A stretch of 64,000 nt of DNA from Christiangramia lutea (lineage in GTDB: Bacteria; Bacteroidota; Bacteroidia; Flavobacteriales; Flavobacteriaceae): assembly GCF_022489035.1 (NCBI RefSeq), contig NZ_JAKVTV010000001.1, positions 310,001 to 374,000 of the forward strand. Reading direction: 5' to 3'. The notes under the pieces are model-generated. The model did no database searches. It was not told the origin of the DNA and worked only from the letters and a program-made list of their open reading frames with translations. Positions 23,735-33,673 of the stretch are shown piece by piece. Positions within the stretch are counted from its first letter, which is position 1. The number at the start of each line of letters is the position of its first letter. Position numbers and translations under genes: made by a program.

Positions 23735-24207
23735 TTTCCGGTCGCGATATTGGTAAGTTTATCAAGTGCTTCGGAAATTTTTTCTAAAACCTCAGCATTA
23801 TTTTCAATCGAGTGTCTTTCTGCTATAAAATACGGGTTGTTATATGAAACAAATACATCCCCCTCTGAATTTTCCCAAACCAGGATTTTCTGAGGCAGGT
23901 CTATCGCGATACTCTGATTTTCCTGCATCATTGGTGTTCCCATTTTTGGGTTTCCGAATATGATTAATCTGGTAGGCCGTAAATCCAATCCAGATGCCTT
24001 AGCATTCTTTTGATGATCTACTTCGGCCATGATACTTATCGCGGGATTCTGAGTTAAGGTATTCTTTAATGTATGATAGGTTTCCTCGAAAGCCATATCA
24101 CTTTCCTTCATAATGATCCCATTATTCATATTTTTTCCTTCATTCCCGGTCTGGGCTATTGCCATGGATCCGATTAATAGGCAGCAGTAAAAAATTAACT
24201 TTTTCAT
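23731..24207 (-). CDS. Exported DUF302 protein
   Basis: A signal peptide (MKKLIFYCCLLIGSMAIAQ) is followed by a DUF302 domain with the typical RLIIFGNPKMGTPMM and IAIDLPQKILVWE segments. I chose the ATG at 24207 because it starts the signal peptide. Upstream codons to 24231 are probably not translated. The domain is small and of unknown function, possibly periplasmic. Confidence 0.88.
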   Translation of the reverse strand: MKKLIFYCCLLIGSMAIAQTGNEGKNMNNGIIMKESDMAFEETYHTLKNTLTQNPAISIMAEVDHQKNAKASGLDLRPTRLIIFGNPKMGTPMMQENQSIAIDLPQKILVWENSEGDVFVSYNNPYFIAERHSIENNAEVLEKISEALDKLTNIATGN

Positions 24208-24385
24208 CTTTTCGAATTTTATAAAAAACAACCTTTTAAATATATCATTTTCAGCAATTTAATACTCTTAAATTTAGCGTGCTTCAAAGGCTGAAAAAAA
24301 ACTCTCTACTCATAAAGCCAGAAGCTTTATATTAATTCAATTATTTTATCTTTACACTCCTTAATTCAGCCTAAGAGATCAAAAT

Positions 24386-25000
24386 ATGCATGTAGCCATC
24401 GCCGGAAATATTGGTGCAGGAAAAACCACGCTAACCAAATTACTCGCAAAACATTATAATTGGGAACCGCAATTTGAAGATGTCCTTGAAAACCCATATC
24501 TGGAAGACTTTTACAACAAAATGGAACGCTGGTCGTTTAATCTTCAGATCTATTTTTTGAATAGCAGGTTCAGACAGATTTTGCAATTCAGGGAAAGTGG
24601 AAAGAAGATCATCCAGGACAGAACGATCTATGAAGATGCTCACATTTTTGCTCCTAACCTTCACGCGATGGGCTTAATGACCAACAGGGATTTTGAAAAT
24701 TATAAATCTCTCTTTGATCTTATGGAAAGTGTAGTGCAGGGGCCGGACTTACTGATCTATCTTAGAAGCAGCATTCCTAATCTGGTGGCACAAATTCATA
24801 GTCGAGGAAGGGATTATGAAAATACTATTTCCATAGATTATCTAAGCAGACTGAATGAGCGATATGAAGCATGGGTTCATAATTACGATAAAGGCAACCT
24901 ATTAATAATTGACGTAGATAATATTAACTTCGTGGAAAATCCTGAGGATCTCGGTGACATCATTAACCGGATAGATGGAGAATTACACGGACTTTTTTAA
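24386..25000 (+). CDS. Deoxynucleoside kinase
   Basis: This 204-residue protein has the P-loop IAGNIGAGKTT (residues 4-14), the DRTIYEDAHIFA motif equivalent to the DRS motif, and the arginine-rich lid RSRGRDYE region. It phosphorylates deoxynucleosides for salvage of dNTP precursors. Purine or pyrimidine preference is not clear. The gene is immediately followed (0 bp) by the hydroxylase-like gene. Confidence 0.92.
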   Translation: MHVAIAGNIGAGKTTLTKLLAKHYNWEPQFEDVLENPYLEDFYNKMERWSFNLQIYFLNSRFRQILQFRESGKKIIQDRTIYEDAHIFAPNLHAMGLMTNRDFENYKSLFDLMESVVQGPDLLIYLRSSIPNLVAQIHSRGRDYENTISIDYLSRLNERYEAWVHNYDKGNLLIIDVDNINFVENPEDLGDIINRIDGELHGLF

Positions 25001-25681
25001 ATGAATGCAAATATGGAATCGACAAAATTAAAAAGACCAAAGCATAAGGGGTCACCTAAGTTATTCAACAATCCTATCCTGGAGAAACTTACGCATACCC
25101 ATATATCAATTCCCCTGATCATTTTCGCAGTGATCGCTGCGGCTTTGATTTATTACGGAATTATTGAAAAAGGATTTGAAGCTCCGGCAATGGTTGGACT
25201 ATTCGTGGCAGGACTTTTCTTTTTCACGTTTATAGAATATGTGATGCACAGATATCTTTATCATATTCCTGCAACTTCTCCAAGAAAGCAGAAAATTTCC
25301 TATACCATGCACGGTGTTCATCATGATTATCCAAAAGACAAATCCAGGCTGGCGATGCCGCCGGTACTTAGTCTGGTAATCGCAACCGTACTTTTTATTA
25401 TTTATCGCGCCGTACTTGGAGATTACGTCTTTGGATTTCTGGCAGGTTTCCTAATTGGATATGCCGGTTACCTGGCGGTTCACTATTCTGTGCATGCTTT
25501 TAAGGTACCGAATAACTTTTTAAAGATCTTATGGCACCACCATAGTATTCACCATTATCGTGAGCCAGACAGAGCATTTGGAGTATCTTCTCCATTATGG
25601 GATCATATTTTTAGAACTATGCCCAGAAAAGCACCTAATAGTCAGCGTGCTGCCGTAGGAACGAGTATCGATCCCAGTTAA
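25001..25681 (+). CDS. Fatty acid hydroxylase / sterol desaturase family membrane protein
   Basis: This 226-residue protein has the di-iron histidine motifs HRYLYH, HGVHHD, HYSVH and HHHSIHHY with hydrophobic helices between them. The pattern resembles fatty acid 2-hydroxylases. A product with 2-hydroxy fatty acids or sphingolipids in the envelope is an inference. The second ATG at 25013 could also be the start. Confidence 0.88.
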   Translation: MNANMESTKLKRPKHKGSPKLFNNPILEKLTHTHISIPLIIFAVIAAALIYYGIIEKGFEAPAMVGLFVAGLFFFTFIEYVMHRYLYHIPATSPRKQKISYTMHGVHHDYPKDKSRLAMPPVLSLVIATVLFIIYRAVLGDYVFGFLAGFLIGYAGYLAVHYSVHAFKVPNNFLKILWHHHSIHHYREPDRAFGVSSPLWDHIFRTMPRKAPNSQRAAVGTSIDPS

Positions 25682-25700
25682 GATCTCTGCAATATCAAAC

Positions 25701-25732
25701 AAAAAAGATCCCGGAATTCCGGGATCTTTTTT
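25701..25732. terminator. Bidirectional intrinsic terminator
   Basis: A perfect 32-nt palindrome, centred on GATCCCGGAATTCCGGGATC with A6/T6 flanks, lies between the convergent hydroxylase-like and APP1-like genes and can serve both. Confidence 0.92.
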
Positions 25733-25750
25733 GTTTAACCTAATTACTTG

Positions 25751-26788
25751 TTATTGAATAAACCCATTTTCACGAGCATGTTTTTCGGCTTCATTGGAAT
25801 CTCCTGCCAGAAGAACCGGAACTGTATCAAAATCATCAATAAGGCTTTTCACTTTTTCCATTCTTCTTTTATGGGTAACACTTCTAAGGTAAATTGCCAG
25901 GATCCTGTCTGAATACTGCGCAGCGATATCGGTATAAATACTGGCGTCATGTTCACCGCTATCCCCAATTAGAATGAATTTTAGATCTGGGTAGGTTTTC
26001 AGGATATTGGTGATCTCTTTTTGTTTATGAGGCTTCTCTGGTTTTAGGGTACTTTCAAACGGAGTTCTTAAGTCTCTAAGCAAGATTGGTCCTTTAGGAA
26101 ACTTATTGTAGTCCAGGAAAAGTTTCAGGTATTCATACATATTCCACGGACTGTTGCTCAGGTAGAACATCGGATTCTTGTTCTTTCCACTTTTTCCTTT
26201 ATGAAGTTTCTGGTATAGATCTGGAGCATCTTTAAGTGGAATTCGCTTATAAGCATTGGTAAGCAGTGAATTCTTTAACAATCTCCATTTTAAAAATGAG
26301 GTTACCCCGGTATGCAAAATGGTATCGTCTATATCGCTTATCAAGCCAAACTCAGCATCTAACTGCGGTACTAAAAATTCACCTCTTGCCGGGTTGGCGA
26401 TCATTTCTGTATTTGGCTCAACTTCGTTTCGGTAATAAACCTCATATTCTACCCAGCCTTCTTCTGATGCATGTTCAGATAAGTTCTCTTGAATGGTTTT
26501 ATCGAAAAGGAAATAGCCTTCATCGTTCGAGGTGGTCCCAAGGTTAATTTTATCTGGAACAATAAGTTCCATTTCGGCATCAGGGATTTCAAAGCTGTCG
26601 AATTGTTTCCAGGTATTTTTAATAGTTCTGTATACCGATTGGTCTTTTACTATTTTCAAGGGTTCATTATCCAGCACGCGGCCTTTAACGTATAAATGTG
26701 AATAAGTGCCATAACTTCTATAGGGAACTACATACACCTGTTCAAGATTCCGGTATCTTCCAATGAGTTTCTTAAAGCGTTTGATCAT
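25751..26788 (-). CDS. APP1-type phosphatidate phosphatase domain protein (DUF2183)
   Basis: This 345-residue protein has the HAD-like catalytic motif SDIDDTILHTGVTSF (about residue 180) and the later FILIGDSGEHDASIYTDIA motif (about 275) that define the APP1 catalytic domain. Yeast App1 is a phosphatidate phosphatase. The bacterial substrate is not known. An N-terminal beta-rich domain of about 150 residues precedes it. No signal peptide is seen. Confidence 0.88.
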   Translation of the reverse strand: MIKRFKKLIGRYRNLEQVYVVPYRSYGTYSHLYVKGRVLDNEPLKIVKDQSVYRTIKNTWKQFDSFEIPDAEMELIVPDKINLGTTSNDEGYFLFDKTIQENLSEHASEEGWVEYEVYYRNEVEPNTEMIANPARGEFLVPQLDAEFGLISDIDDTILHTGVTSFLKWRLLKNSLLTNAYKRIPLKDAPDLYQKLHKGKSGKNKNPMFYLSNSPWNMYEYLKLFLDYNKFPKGPILLRDLRTPFESTLKPEKPHKQKEITNILKTYPDLKFILIGDSGEHDASIYTDIAAQYSDRILAIYLRSVTHKRRMEKVKSLIDDFDTVPVLLAGDSNEAEKHARENGFIQ

Positions 26789-26904
26789 TAAAATTGAAGG
26801 TTTCTTCCAAGATAGTTTTTCTTGCGGCTATCCTTTGTGATAGCCCTTAGATTTATAAAAGATTTAATACTCAAATTATACTAACCCCGCACTACTACAT
26901 CAGT

Positions 26905-27153
26905 TTAATGATTTCTCAAGGCTTCAATCAATTCCTCTTTGGTCATTTCACTTCTTCCCTCAATCCCTATTTCTTTTGCTTTCTCATACAATTCTTCTTT
27001 AGTGCGTTCTTCGTATTTTTCAGCTTTTCCACCTTTTTTTCCCGAATCAGGATCGTTTGCGATACGAGCAGCCTTTTCCTTACTCATGCCCTGGTTCAGC
27101 AATTCTTCGTATTGTTCATCATTCTTGATACTTGGTCCGTGATCTTTAGCCAT
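26905..27153 (-). CDS. Small basic/acidic protein with Rho-N/SAP-like C-terminus
   Basis: This 82-residue hydrophilic protein has a C-terminal TKEELYEKAKEIGIEGRS/MTKEELIEALR helix pair, typical of the Rho termination factor N-terminal (SAP-like) fold that binds nucleic acids. The N-terminal half carries AARIANDPDSGKKGGK. Such proteins are frequently annotated as Rho-N or DUF7218 proteins. The cellular role is not known. Confidence 0.75.
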   Translation of the reverse strand: MAKDHGPSIKNDEQYEELLNQGMSKEKAARIANDPDSGKKGGKAEKYEERTKEELYEKAKEIGIEGRSEMTKEELIEALRNH

Positions 27154-27471
27154 ATCTTTTAATTTAAAACTGAATTAAAAATATTACTTACAACTTCAAA
27201 AACCGATAATCTCCTCCTGATTAACCCGAGTTTAACGTGGCTTTTTAACAAGTCTAAACAATTATTAAGAATATGTTAATATTTTGATTTTCAGAATACC
27301 CCGAATTCTCTGCAATTCAATTTTAAAGAATTTCCGGCATCTTCGATTTATGATAACACCAAGTTAATTTGGTTAAAAAACTAGATAAGCTAAGCGCCGA
27401 ATTTTAAATTTAGGTAACCAATTTAAAAATCAGATTACCTAACAATAATCTTAATCGAGGGAGGATGAATT
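27154..27471. other. Intergenic region, 318 bp, between divergent small genes
   Basis: The stretch is AT-rich. No ORF, repeat or stable hairpin is evident. GGGAGGATG just before the ATG at 27472 is a clear ribosome binding site. Promoters for the two flanking genes must lie here, but I find no full TAnnTTTG match. Confidence 0.5.
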
Positions 27472-27939
27472 ATGCATTATGCAGAAAAGAAGAAGACGAT
27501 TGAACTATTGGAGAAACTAAGGATCCTGAATAATAAAAGCGCATATATCTACAATATCATTTCAGGAAGAGAAAGCAGGTTAATATTAAAGAATTTTTAC
27601 CATAAGCTCTACCGTCAGAAAATTGAATTTTTAGAGGAAATAGAAGGAAAAATCGAACAGATAAAACGAGAGATATCGCCTATAAGGGATAAAAAATTAC
27701 TTTCCTTCTATAAAAGGAAAAAATGCGCTTTATCTGAGCACTATTTAAGATATAAACTGAAACAAAACCATGCTGACATTAAAAAGAGGGAAGAAAAAAG
27801 TTATAAGAAATACGATAAATACCTGTCCAAAACCAGCCATTGTGATGTAAGGGAGGTATTTCTTAAGCATAAACATATTATAAAGGAAAACCTGAAACAA
27901 ATCAACAGCATGGGTATCATGAAATACGCTATGGTATAA
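27472..27939 (+). CDS. Hypothetical basic helical protein
   Basis: This 155-residue, strongly basic protein is predicted to be almost fully helical, with heptad-like segments. The first 70 residues (KTIELLEKLRILNNKSAYIY and what follows) vaguely resemble the DUF2383 four-helix bundle, but the match is weak. A strong Shine-Dalgarno and a following terminator support a real, single-gene unit. Function unknown. Confidence 0.7.
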   Translation: MHYAEKKKTIELLEKLRILNNKSAYIYNIISGRESRLILKNFYHKLYRQKIEFLEEIEGKIEQIKREISPIRDKKLLSFYKRKKCALSEHYLRYKLKQNHADIKKREEKSYKKYDKYLSKTSHCDVREVFLKHKHIIKENLKQINSMGIMKYAMV

Positions 27940-27967
27940 AAAAACTCCACTAGAAAGTGGAGTTTTT
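27940..27967. terminator. Intrinsic terminator between convergent genes
   Basis: AAAACTCCACT / AGTGGAGTTTT with an AGAA loop and flanking A/T runs. It can serve both the helical protein gene and hppA. Confidence 0.88.
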
Positions 27968-27989
27968 AATCTATAGTTGAATTAATTTT

Positions 27990-30407
27990 TTATTTGATCT
28001 CACCTACCTTTTCTCTTACTTCAGCTTCAGTTCCTTCAAATTCGAAAGATTCAACCACTTCTTCACCGTTATCAGATCTAACTACCGTAACATAGGCCGT
28101 TACAAAATCAGCATCAGTTTTTTTCTCCATTTTCACCTCCTTAGAAATTATATCATCTGAAGATTGAGCAGTAGAAATAACTGCGGTTTCATCGAGATTA
28201 GGAATATCACCTTCGGTATGTCCTCCTAAAATTGGAGCGATCACCAAACCAATTAAACATGTAAGCTTTATCAAGATATTCATCGATGGCCCGGAAGTAT
28301 CTTTAAAAGGATCACCTACTGTATCACCGGTTACGGCAGCTTTATGCGCGTCAGATCCCTTATAGGTCATCTCACCGTTGATCATAACTCCAGCCTCAAA
28401 AGATTTCTTGGCATTGTCCCATGCACCACCGGCATTATTCTGGAATATCGCCCAAAGTACACCACTAACCGTTACCCCGGCCATGTATCCACCAAGCATT
28501 TCGGCAATAAGTACGTTTTCATATCCAAATATCATGGGAAGGAACGCGATGAGGATTGGGAACCCGATAGTGATCACCCCGGGTAATAACATTTCTCTTA
28601 AAGCAGCTTCCGTCGAGATAGCCACACATTTATCATATTCAGGCTTACCGGTACCTTCCATGATCCCGGGAATGTCCTTGAACTGTCTTCTTACCTCTCT
28701 AACCATTTGCATGGCAGCTTTACCTACTGAACTCATTGCAAGTGCAGAGATAACTACTGGCACCATTCCACCAACGAAAAGCATGGCTAGAACGGGAGCC
28801 TTGAAAATATTAATTCCGTCAATTCCAGTAAAGGTTACATAAGCTGCAAAAAGCGCTAATGAGGTCAATGCTGCTGAAGCGATGGCAAATCCTTTTCCGG
28901 TTGCGGCAGTTGTATTCCCTACGGAATCAAGTATATCTGTTCTTTCGCGCACCTCTGAAGGCAATTCACTCATTTCAGCAATTCCTCCGGCATTATCGGC
29001 AATTGGTCCAAAGGCATCAATGGCCAGTTGCATTGCTGTTGTGGCCATCATGGCTGAAGCTGCTAAAGCAACTCCATAGAAACCTGCAAAGGCATAGGAT
29101 GCCCAGATCGCAACAGCGAATAATAAGATTGAAAAGAATGTCGAGATCATTCCGGTTGAAAGTCCGGCGATTATATTCGTAGCCGCTCCAGTACTGGAAT
29201 TCTGAACGATTGCCAGAACCGGCTTTTTACCAAGACCGGTATAATATTCAGTCACTGCAGAGATCACTCCACCTACAATGATCCCTACCAGTGAAGCGTA
29301 AAAAACATTCAGGGAGCTTATAGATCTCATCTCAAATCCTTCCTGGCCACCCACAAAGAATCCCATCGTTATAGATTCTGAAGGCAACATCCAGGTTACT
29401 AAGAAATAACTGGCAATTGCTACAAGTAGAATGGAAACCCAGTTACCGATATTAAGAGCTTTCTGAACCTCAGCTTCTTTTGCATCATTGGATGAAATTC
29501 TCACAAGTAAAGTACCAATGATCGAAATAATAATTCCCGCACCAGCGATTGCCATTGGTAAAAGGATTGGCCCAATTCCACCGAACCCTTCAGCAGTGAT
29601 ATCGCCGCCCATATCTTTGATGATATAGTTTCCAAGCACCATTGCCGCAAGAACCGTGGCTACATAACTACCAAAAAGATCGGCACCCATCCCGGCTACA
29701 TCTCCAACATTATCTCCAACGTTATCTGCGATAGTTGCCGGGTTACGCGGATCATCTTCAGGAATACCAGCTTCTACTTTACCAACAAGATCGGCTCCAA
29801 CATCGGCAGCTTTAGTATAAATACCTCCACCTACACGAGCGAAAAGTGCGATAGATTCAGCTCCCAAAGAGAACCCGGCCAGAGTTTCAAGAACCACCGT
29901 CATTTGTTCGGTATTGGTCCATTCTCCTCCCATGAAATAATGGAAAAAGAGAATAAAGAAACCGGTAAGACCTAAAACAGCCAGACCGGCAACACCAAGT
30001 CCCATAACCGTTCCTCCTCCAAATGAAATATTCAGAGCTTTTGGAAGACTGGTTCTTGCGGCCTGAGTAGTTCTCACATTTGTTTGAGTTGCGATCTTCA
30101 TCCCCATATTACCGGCAAGGGCAGAAAAGAAGGCTCCGAAGATAAAGGCTACAATAATTAAATAATGCGTGGTGGGAACAAAGTAAGCGATAGCCGCCAA
30201 AGCTATACTGGCACCTATCACGAAAAGAGTCAATAATTTATATTCTGCTTTTAGGAAGGCGAGGGCGCCTTCATAGATGTGAGATGAAATGTCTTTCATT
30301 TTTCCGTCACCGGCATCCTGTTTCATCACCCAGGATCTTTTGACCCACATATACACGAGTCCGATTATCGCCAGCACAGCAGGCATATAAATCATTATTG
30401 CTTCCAT
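27990..30407 (-). CDS. hppA: Membrane-bound ion-pumping pyrophosphatase
   Basis: This 805-residue multi-spanning protein has the catalytic loop [20 protein letters not shown] with [12 protein letters not shown] and a second DNAGG motif. The segment [10 protein letters not shown] has Ala where K+-independent enzymes have Lys, which marks the K+-dependent subfamily. It couples PPi hydrolysis to H+ and/or Na+ export. The ion cannot be fixed by eye. The final 60 residues form a polar extension. A terminator at 30477 separates it from ppa. Confidence 0.95.
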   Translation of the reverse strand: MEAIMIYMPAVLAIIGLVYMWVKRSWVMKQDAGDGKMKDISSHIYEGALAFLKAEYKLLTLFVIGASIALAAIAYFVPTTHYLIIVAFIFGAFFSALAGNMGMKIATQTNVRTTQAARTSLPKALNISFGGGTVMGLGVAGLAVLGLTGFFILFFHYFMGGEWTNTEQMTVVLETLAGFSLGAESIALFARVGGGIYTKAADVGADLVGKVEAGIPEDDPRNPATIADNVGDNVGDVAGMGADLFGSYVATVLAAMVLGNYIIKDMGGDITAEGFGGIGPILLPMAIAGAGIIISIIGTLLVRISSNDAKEAEVQKALNIGNWVSILLVAIASYFLVTWMLPSESITMGFFVGGQEGFEMRSISSLNVFYASLVGIIVGGVISAVTEYYTGLGKKPVLAIVQNSSTGAATNIIAGLSTGMISTFFSILLFAVAIWASYAFAGFYGVALAASAMMATTAMQLAIDAFGPIADNAGGIAEMSELPSEVRERTDILDSVGNTTAATGKGFAIASAALTSLALFAAYVTFTGIDGINIFKAPVLAMLFVGGMVPVVISALAMSSVGKAAMQMVREVRRQFKDIPGIMEGTGKPEYDKCVAISTEAALREMLLPGVITIGFPILIAFLPMIFGYENVLIAEMLGGYMAGVTVSGVLWAIFQNNAGGAWDNAKKSFEAGVMINGEMTYKGSDAHKAAVTGDTVGDPFKDTSGPSMNILIKLTCLIGLVIAPILGGHTEGDIPNLDETAVISTAQSSDDIISKEVKMEKKTDADFVTAYVTVVRSDNGEEVVESFEFEGTEAEVREKVGEIK

Positions 30408-30476
30408 AAATTAGCTAGGTTAATTTGTTAATTATTTATTAATGCTCGCTAATGTAGTAAATTCAGCAATAATTAA

Positions 30477-30508
30477 AAAAGCAATAACTTTTTAAGGTTA
30501 TTGCTTTT
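30477..30508 (-). terminator. Intrinsic terminator after ppa
   Basis: AAAAGCAATAAC / GTTATTGCTTTT pairs over 12 bp with a T-rich tail on the minus strand, between ppa and hppA. It suggests that the two pyrophosphatase genes are separate units. Confidence 0.82.
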
Positions 30509-30540
30509 AATATCTCAATATAAATGGAAAATATTTGGGA

Positions 30541-31053
30541 TTATATACCGAAGCGTGATTTATCACCTTCATAATTCTCAAATCTTTCTACACATTGCCT
30601 AATGATCTCACGTGCTTCTGCAGCATCGCCGAAGTCACCGGTATCAACCTTTTTCTTTTCAAGGTCTTTATATACTTTAAAGAAATGCTCGATCTCCTTT
30701 ATCATATGACCGTTCAATTCTTTAAGATCATTAAGTCTATTCCAGATAGGATCTGAAACCGGTACACAGATGATCTTCTCATCAGGTCCTTTTTCATCGG
30801 CCATATGGAATACACCAATTGGCTTCACTTCCATAACAATTCCAGGGAAAGTAGGCTCAGTAACCAATACAAGCACATCCAGTGGATCCTCATCAAGCGC
30901 TAAAGTGTTTGGTATAAAACCGTAATCTGCAGGATACATCATCGATGAGAAGATCATCCTGTCATAACGAACTTTTTTCAGTTCAAAATCATATTCGTAT
31001 TTGTTTCTACTCCCTTTAGGGATCTCGATCAATACATCAAAAGTATTAGACAT
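30541..31053 (-). CDS. ppa: Soluble inorganic pyrophosphatase, family I
   Basis: This 170-residue protein has the family I metal site DEDPLDVLVL (about residues 55-64), and YPADYGFIPNT. It hydrolyses PPi in the cytoplasm. It is next to the membrane pyrophosphatase gene, so the cell keeps both energy-conserving and dissipating enzymes for PPi. Confidence 0.93.
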   Translation of the reverse strand: MSNTFDVLIEIPKGSRNKYEYDFELKKVRYDRMIFSSMMYPADYGFIPNTLALDEDPLDVLVLVTEPTFPGIVMEVKPIGVFHMADEKGPDEKIICVPVSDPIWNRLNDLKELNGHMIKEIEHFFKVYKDLEKKKVDTGDFGDAAEAREIIRQCVERFENYEGDKSRFGI

Positions 31054-31121
31054 TTTTCTTTATTTTCTTCATTAAAATTAAGGGGTGCAAATATAGTTAA
31101 TTCTGATATTTAAATCATTAA

Positions 31122-33614
31122 CTAAAAGTGAAATCCGAAATCAATTGTAAATGCCATAGATCTGGCATCTGGATTCTCAAAATAATTTCCTCTGAAATGC
31201 ACATCGAACCTCATCACCTTCAGTATGTTACCTATTCCAAAACTATATTCGTAGAATGGATCGGAATTAGGAGCAATAAGGGGAAGACCTGAGGCATCGA
31301 TATTTTTACTTTCCTGAGATATATCGCCGTAGACTGCCCTAAAGCCCACAATTTCTCTCAGATTTAATTCTCTAAAAAGCGGAATTCTGGAAAATAATCT
31401 ACCATTGAAATTATGCTCCAAGTGAATTGCAGAATAAGTATCGGTTACAAATTCATAGAAGTCCAGGGTAGGAAAAGTATTATAAAGCGCGAAATAAGTC
31501 TGATTTCCTGGTACCACGCTCAACAACCCTAACGGAACCGCCCCGAAAGTCTTTCCTGTTTCAAAACTAACATTAGAACGTCCCAGCCCGCCGATCAATA
31601 ATGGCTGATTATAAAAGAACTGTACTTTTTTATAATCGAAGTCACTATTGAAAACATCCTTTACTCCTAAACTATAATTAAGGAACAGGGTTGGAAAGTC
31701 TTCTTCGTTAACCACATTTCGTTCCACCCCATAACCTGAGACTTTTCTACCTGGCATCCAGGTGAAAATGGTGGAAAATTCTGTCTGGTTGATCTCTGAA
31801 TCAATAATTGTTCTATCCTCATCTACATAATAATCTAGGCTGAACCCCGGAGAAGCAGGTTTAAGCTCACGATAATTCGCCCCTACTCTTACGGTGAAAT
31901 TCTTTAAAGGTTCCATTTCTACCGCAAAAACACTCAAATTTATCGAGCTTAATTTATCATTATCACCAACATTCAATAAAGCCGAAGAAGCAAGACTTCT
32001 TCCCAGGACATCGGTAGAATTGGTAAGACTGGCGCCTAACTGTTCAACATCCCTTCGGTTTCCTCCACCTACAATTAGCCTGGATTTAGGATCCAGCAGA
32101 AATTTTGCTGCGACACCATACTTGAATTTCTGGTCTTTAAATCCATAGGCTCCATAAGCCTCTATACGCCAGGGGTCATTTTGGCCAAAATAGGTTCGTC
32201 CTCCAAATCTTGTCCTTACACCCTCTACATCATTAAATCCAAAAGTAGAATAAACCGGACCGTAGTCCCAACCATCAAATTCAACATAACCAGACTGGGC
32301 TATGGTAGCCAGGTCATATAACCTGTTGAAGGCCCTGGTTTTGGTAAGACTATCAAGCATAACATAGATACCCTTCTCGTCTTTATTAAGTTCCTCCAGG
32401 CGATTCTGCTCCCAGAATTCATCACTTCTATCATATGCATGAGACTGAGGGTTGTACACCGGTTGGGAATAAAATGAGGCAGGCTTCTTATTATCGAATT
32501 CATATTCGTCAAAAAGCAATGTACGTTTTGCATAAACCCCGCGGGAACTTTTCTTCTTATTCAACCCGAAATCAGCCATAAAAAAGTCCCGGGTAATAAG
32601 GAAAATCGAATCGTTCAGAACTTTAAAATCCTGCTCTATATATACCTGTTTTATCCAGTTGATATTAACATCCCTGGTTGTTTCCAGGTTAATATTTTTC
32701 ACCGCCCAGGTAGTATCGTTCACCCAGAAATCACCCTTAAAGGTGAGTTCATTTTCTCGTCTGGGATAATAGACGATATTATAACACCATTTATTATCTA
32801 TATAGGCACTATCTGACAATACATAATTATAGGTATCTATCCCGGTTGTAGAAATAGGACTAACAAAACTCTTGTCGAAGAACTTGATATAATTCTTATA
32901 AATATCGTAGTCGTCATAAACATCCTTTACGAAATCTATCAGGTTCCTGTTCTGGTTAAACCCGGAATTCTTATTTCCAAGTAACACTTCCTTTTCCTCA
33001 TTCAATACATTATCACCATAAACTTTATTTACAGATTCATTAATGAACATAGGCAGGTAAGTTTTGCCGGTCACGCTGTTGGTATCGGCATAATCAAAAA
33101 TAAATTCCATTCCATTAAAAATCCTGCTTTCTATAAGGGTACTATCAATGGTATTTATATCGAACTCCAGCTTTTCATATTCTTTATAAGAATACTGTTT
33201 AAATGCATTAACCCCATTTGTGCGTCGATTTTCCCATACCTTTCTAAGAATATCGATAGCAGGGTTATTTTTTTTGGAAGTCTTCCCCCTGTAGATGACC
33301 ACTTCATCCAAACTGGCGGCCTCCTGTTCCAAAGTTATCTCCATATCAAGATTTACAGAGGAATTAAGCGGAACTTTTAGCGTTTTATATCCCAGAAATG
33401 AGATCACCAGCGTATCAAAATTTTCCTCTGCCTGAAGATAAAACTCACCTTCCTCATTGGTTGTGGTTCCAGAGGTTGAATTCGCAAAAACTACGTTTGC
33501 AAATGGAACTGTTGCTCCGGTTCCATCGTTAACCACACCTCCCACCTTCGTTTGGGATTGAAGAAAGTTGACACCGAAAATTATCAGGAAAAGTAAGTAG
33601 GCTTGTTTGTTCAT
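31122..33614 (-). CDS. Exported CarboxypepD_reg / DUF5686 outer-membrane-associated protein
   Basis: A signal peptide (to about residue 21) is followed by a carboxypeptidase regulatory-like beta domain (about 24-105) with GTTTNEEGEFYL and DTLVISFLGYKT. A long DUF5686 region then ends in beta-strand pairs and the terminal aromatic pattern FTIDFGFHF, typical for outer membrane barrels. At 830 residues it is normal for this Bacteroidetes family. Function is unknown. No SusD partner is adjacent. Confidence 0.88.
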   Translation of the reverse strand: MNKQAYLLFLIIFGVNFLQSQTKVGGVVNDGTGATVPFANVVFANSTSGTTTNEEGEFYLQAEENFDTLVISFLGYKTLKVPLNSSVNLDMEITLEQEAASLDEVVIYRGKTSKKNNPAIDILRKVWENRRTNGVNAFKQYSYKEYEKLEFDINTIDSTLIESRIFNGMEFIFDYADTNSVTGKTYLPMFINESVNKVYGDNVLNEEKEVLLGNKNSGFNQNRNLIDFVKDVYDDYDIYKNYIKFFDKSFVSPISTTGIDTYNYVLSDSAYIDNKWCYNIVYYPRRENELTFKGDFWVNDTTWAVKNINLETTRDVNINWIKQVYIEQDFKVLNDSIFLITRDFFMADFGLNKKKSSRGVYAKRTLLFDEYEFDNKKPASFYSQPVYNPQSHAYDRSDEFWEQNRLEELNKDEKGIYVMLDSLTKTRAFNRLYDLATIAQSGYVEFDGWDYGPVYSTFGFNDVEGVRTRFGGRTYFGQNDPWRIEAYGAYGFKDQKFKYGVAAKFLLDPKSRLIVGGGNRRDVEQLGASLTNSTDVLGRSLASSALLNVGDNDKLSSINLSVFAVEMEPLKNFTVRVGANYRELKPASPGFSLDYYVDEDRTIIDSEINQTEFSTIFTWMPGRKVSGYGVERNVVNEEDFPTLFLNYSLGVKDVFNSDFDYKKVQFFYNQPLLIGGLGRSNVSFETGKTFGAVPLGLLSVVPGNQTYFALYNTFPTLDFYEFVTDTYSAIHLEHNFNGRLFSRIPLFRELNLREIVGFRAVYGDISQESKNIDASGLPLIAPNSDPFYEYSFGIGNILKVMRFDVHFRGNYFENPDARSMAFTIDFGFHF

Positions 33615-33621
33615 TTCTGGA

Positions 33622-33653
33622 TAAAAAAAAACTCCATCCTAAAGATGAAGTTT
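33622..33653 (-). terminator. Intrinsic terminator after the pdhB gene
   Basis: On the minus strand ACTTCATC pairs with GATGGAGT (one G-U) and is followed by nine T residues. Confidence 0.75.
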
Positions 33654-33673
33654 CAAATATAGGTTGAATAAGG

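Noticed and set aside
28378-28842. ORFs antisense to hppA (also 28344, 28859, 28882)
   Set aside because: Shadows of a highly conserved membrane protein gene, no independent start signals.
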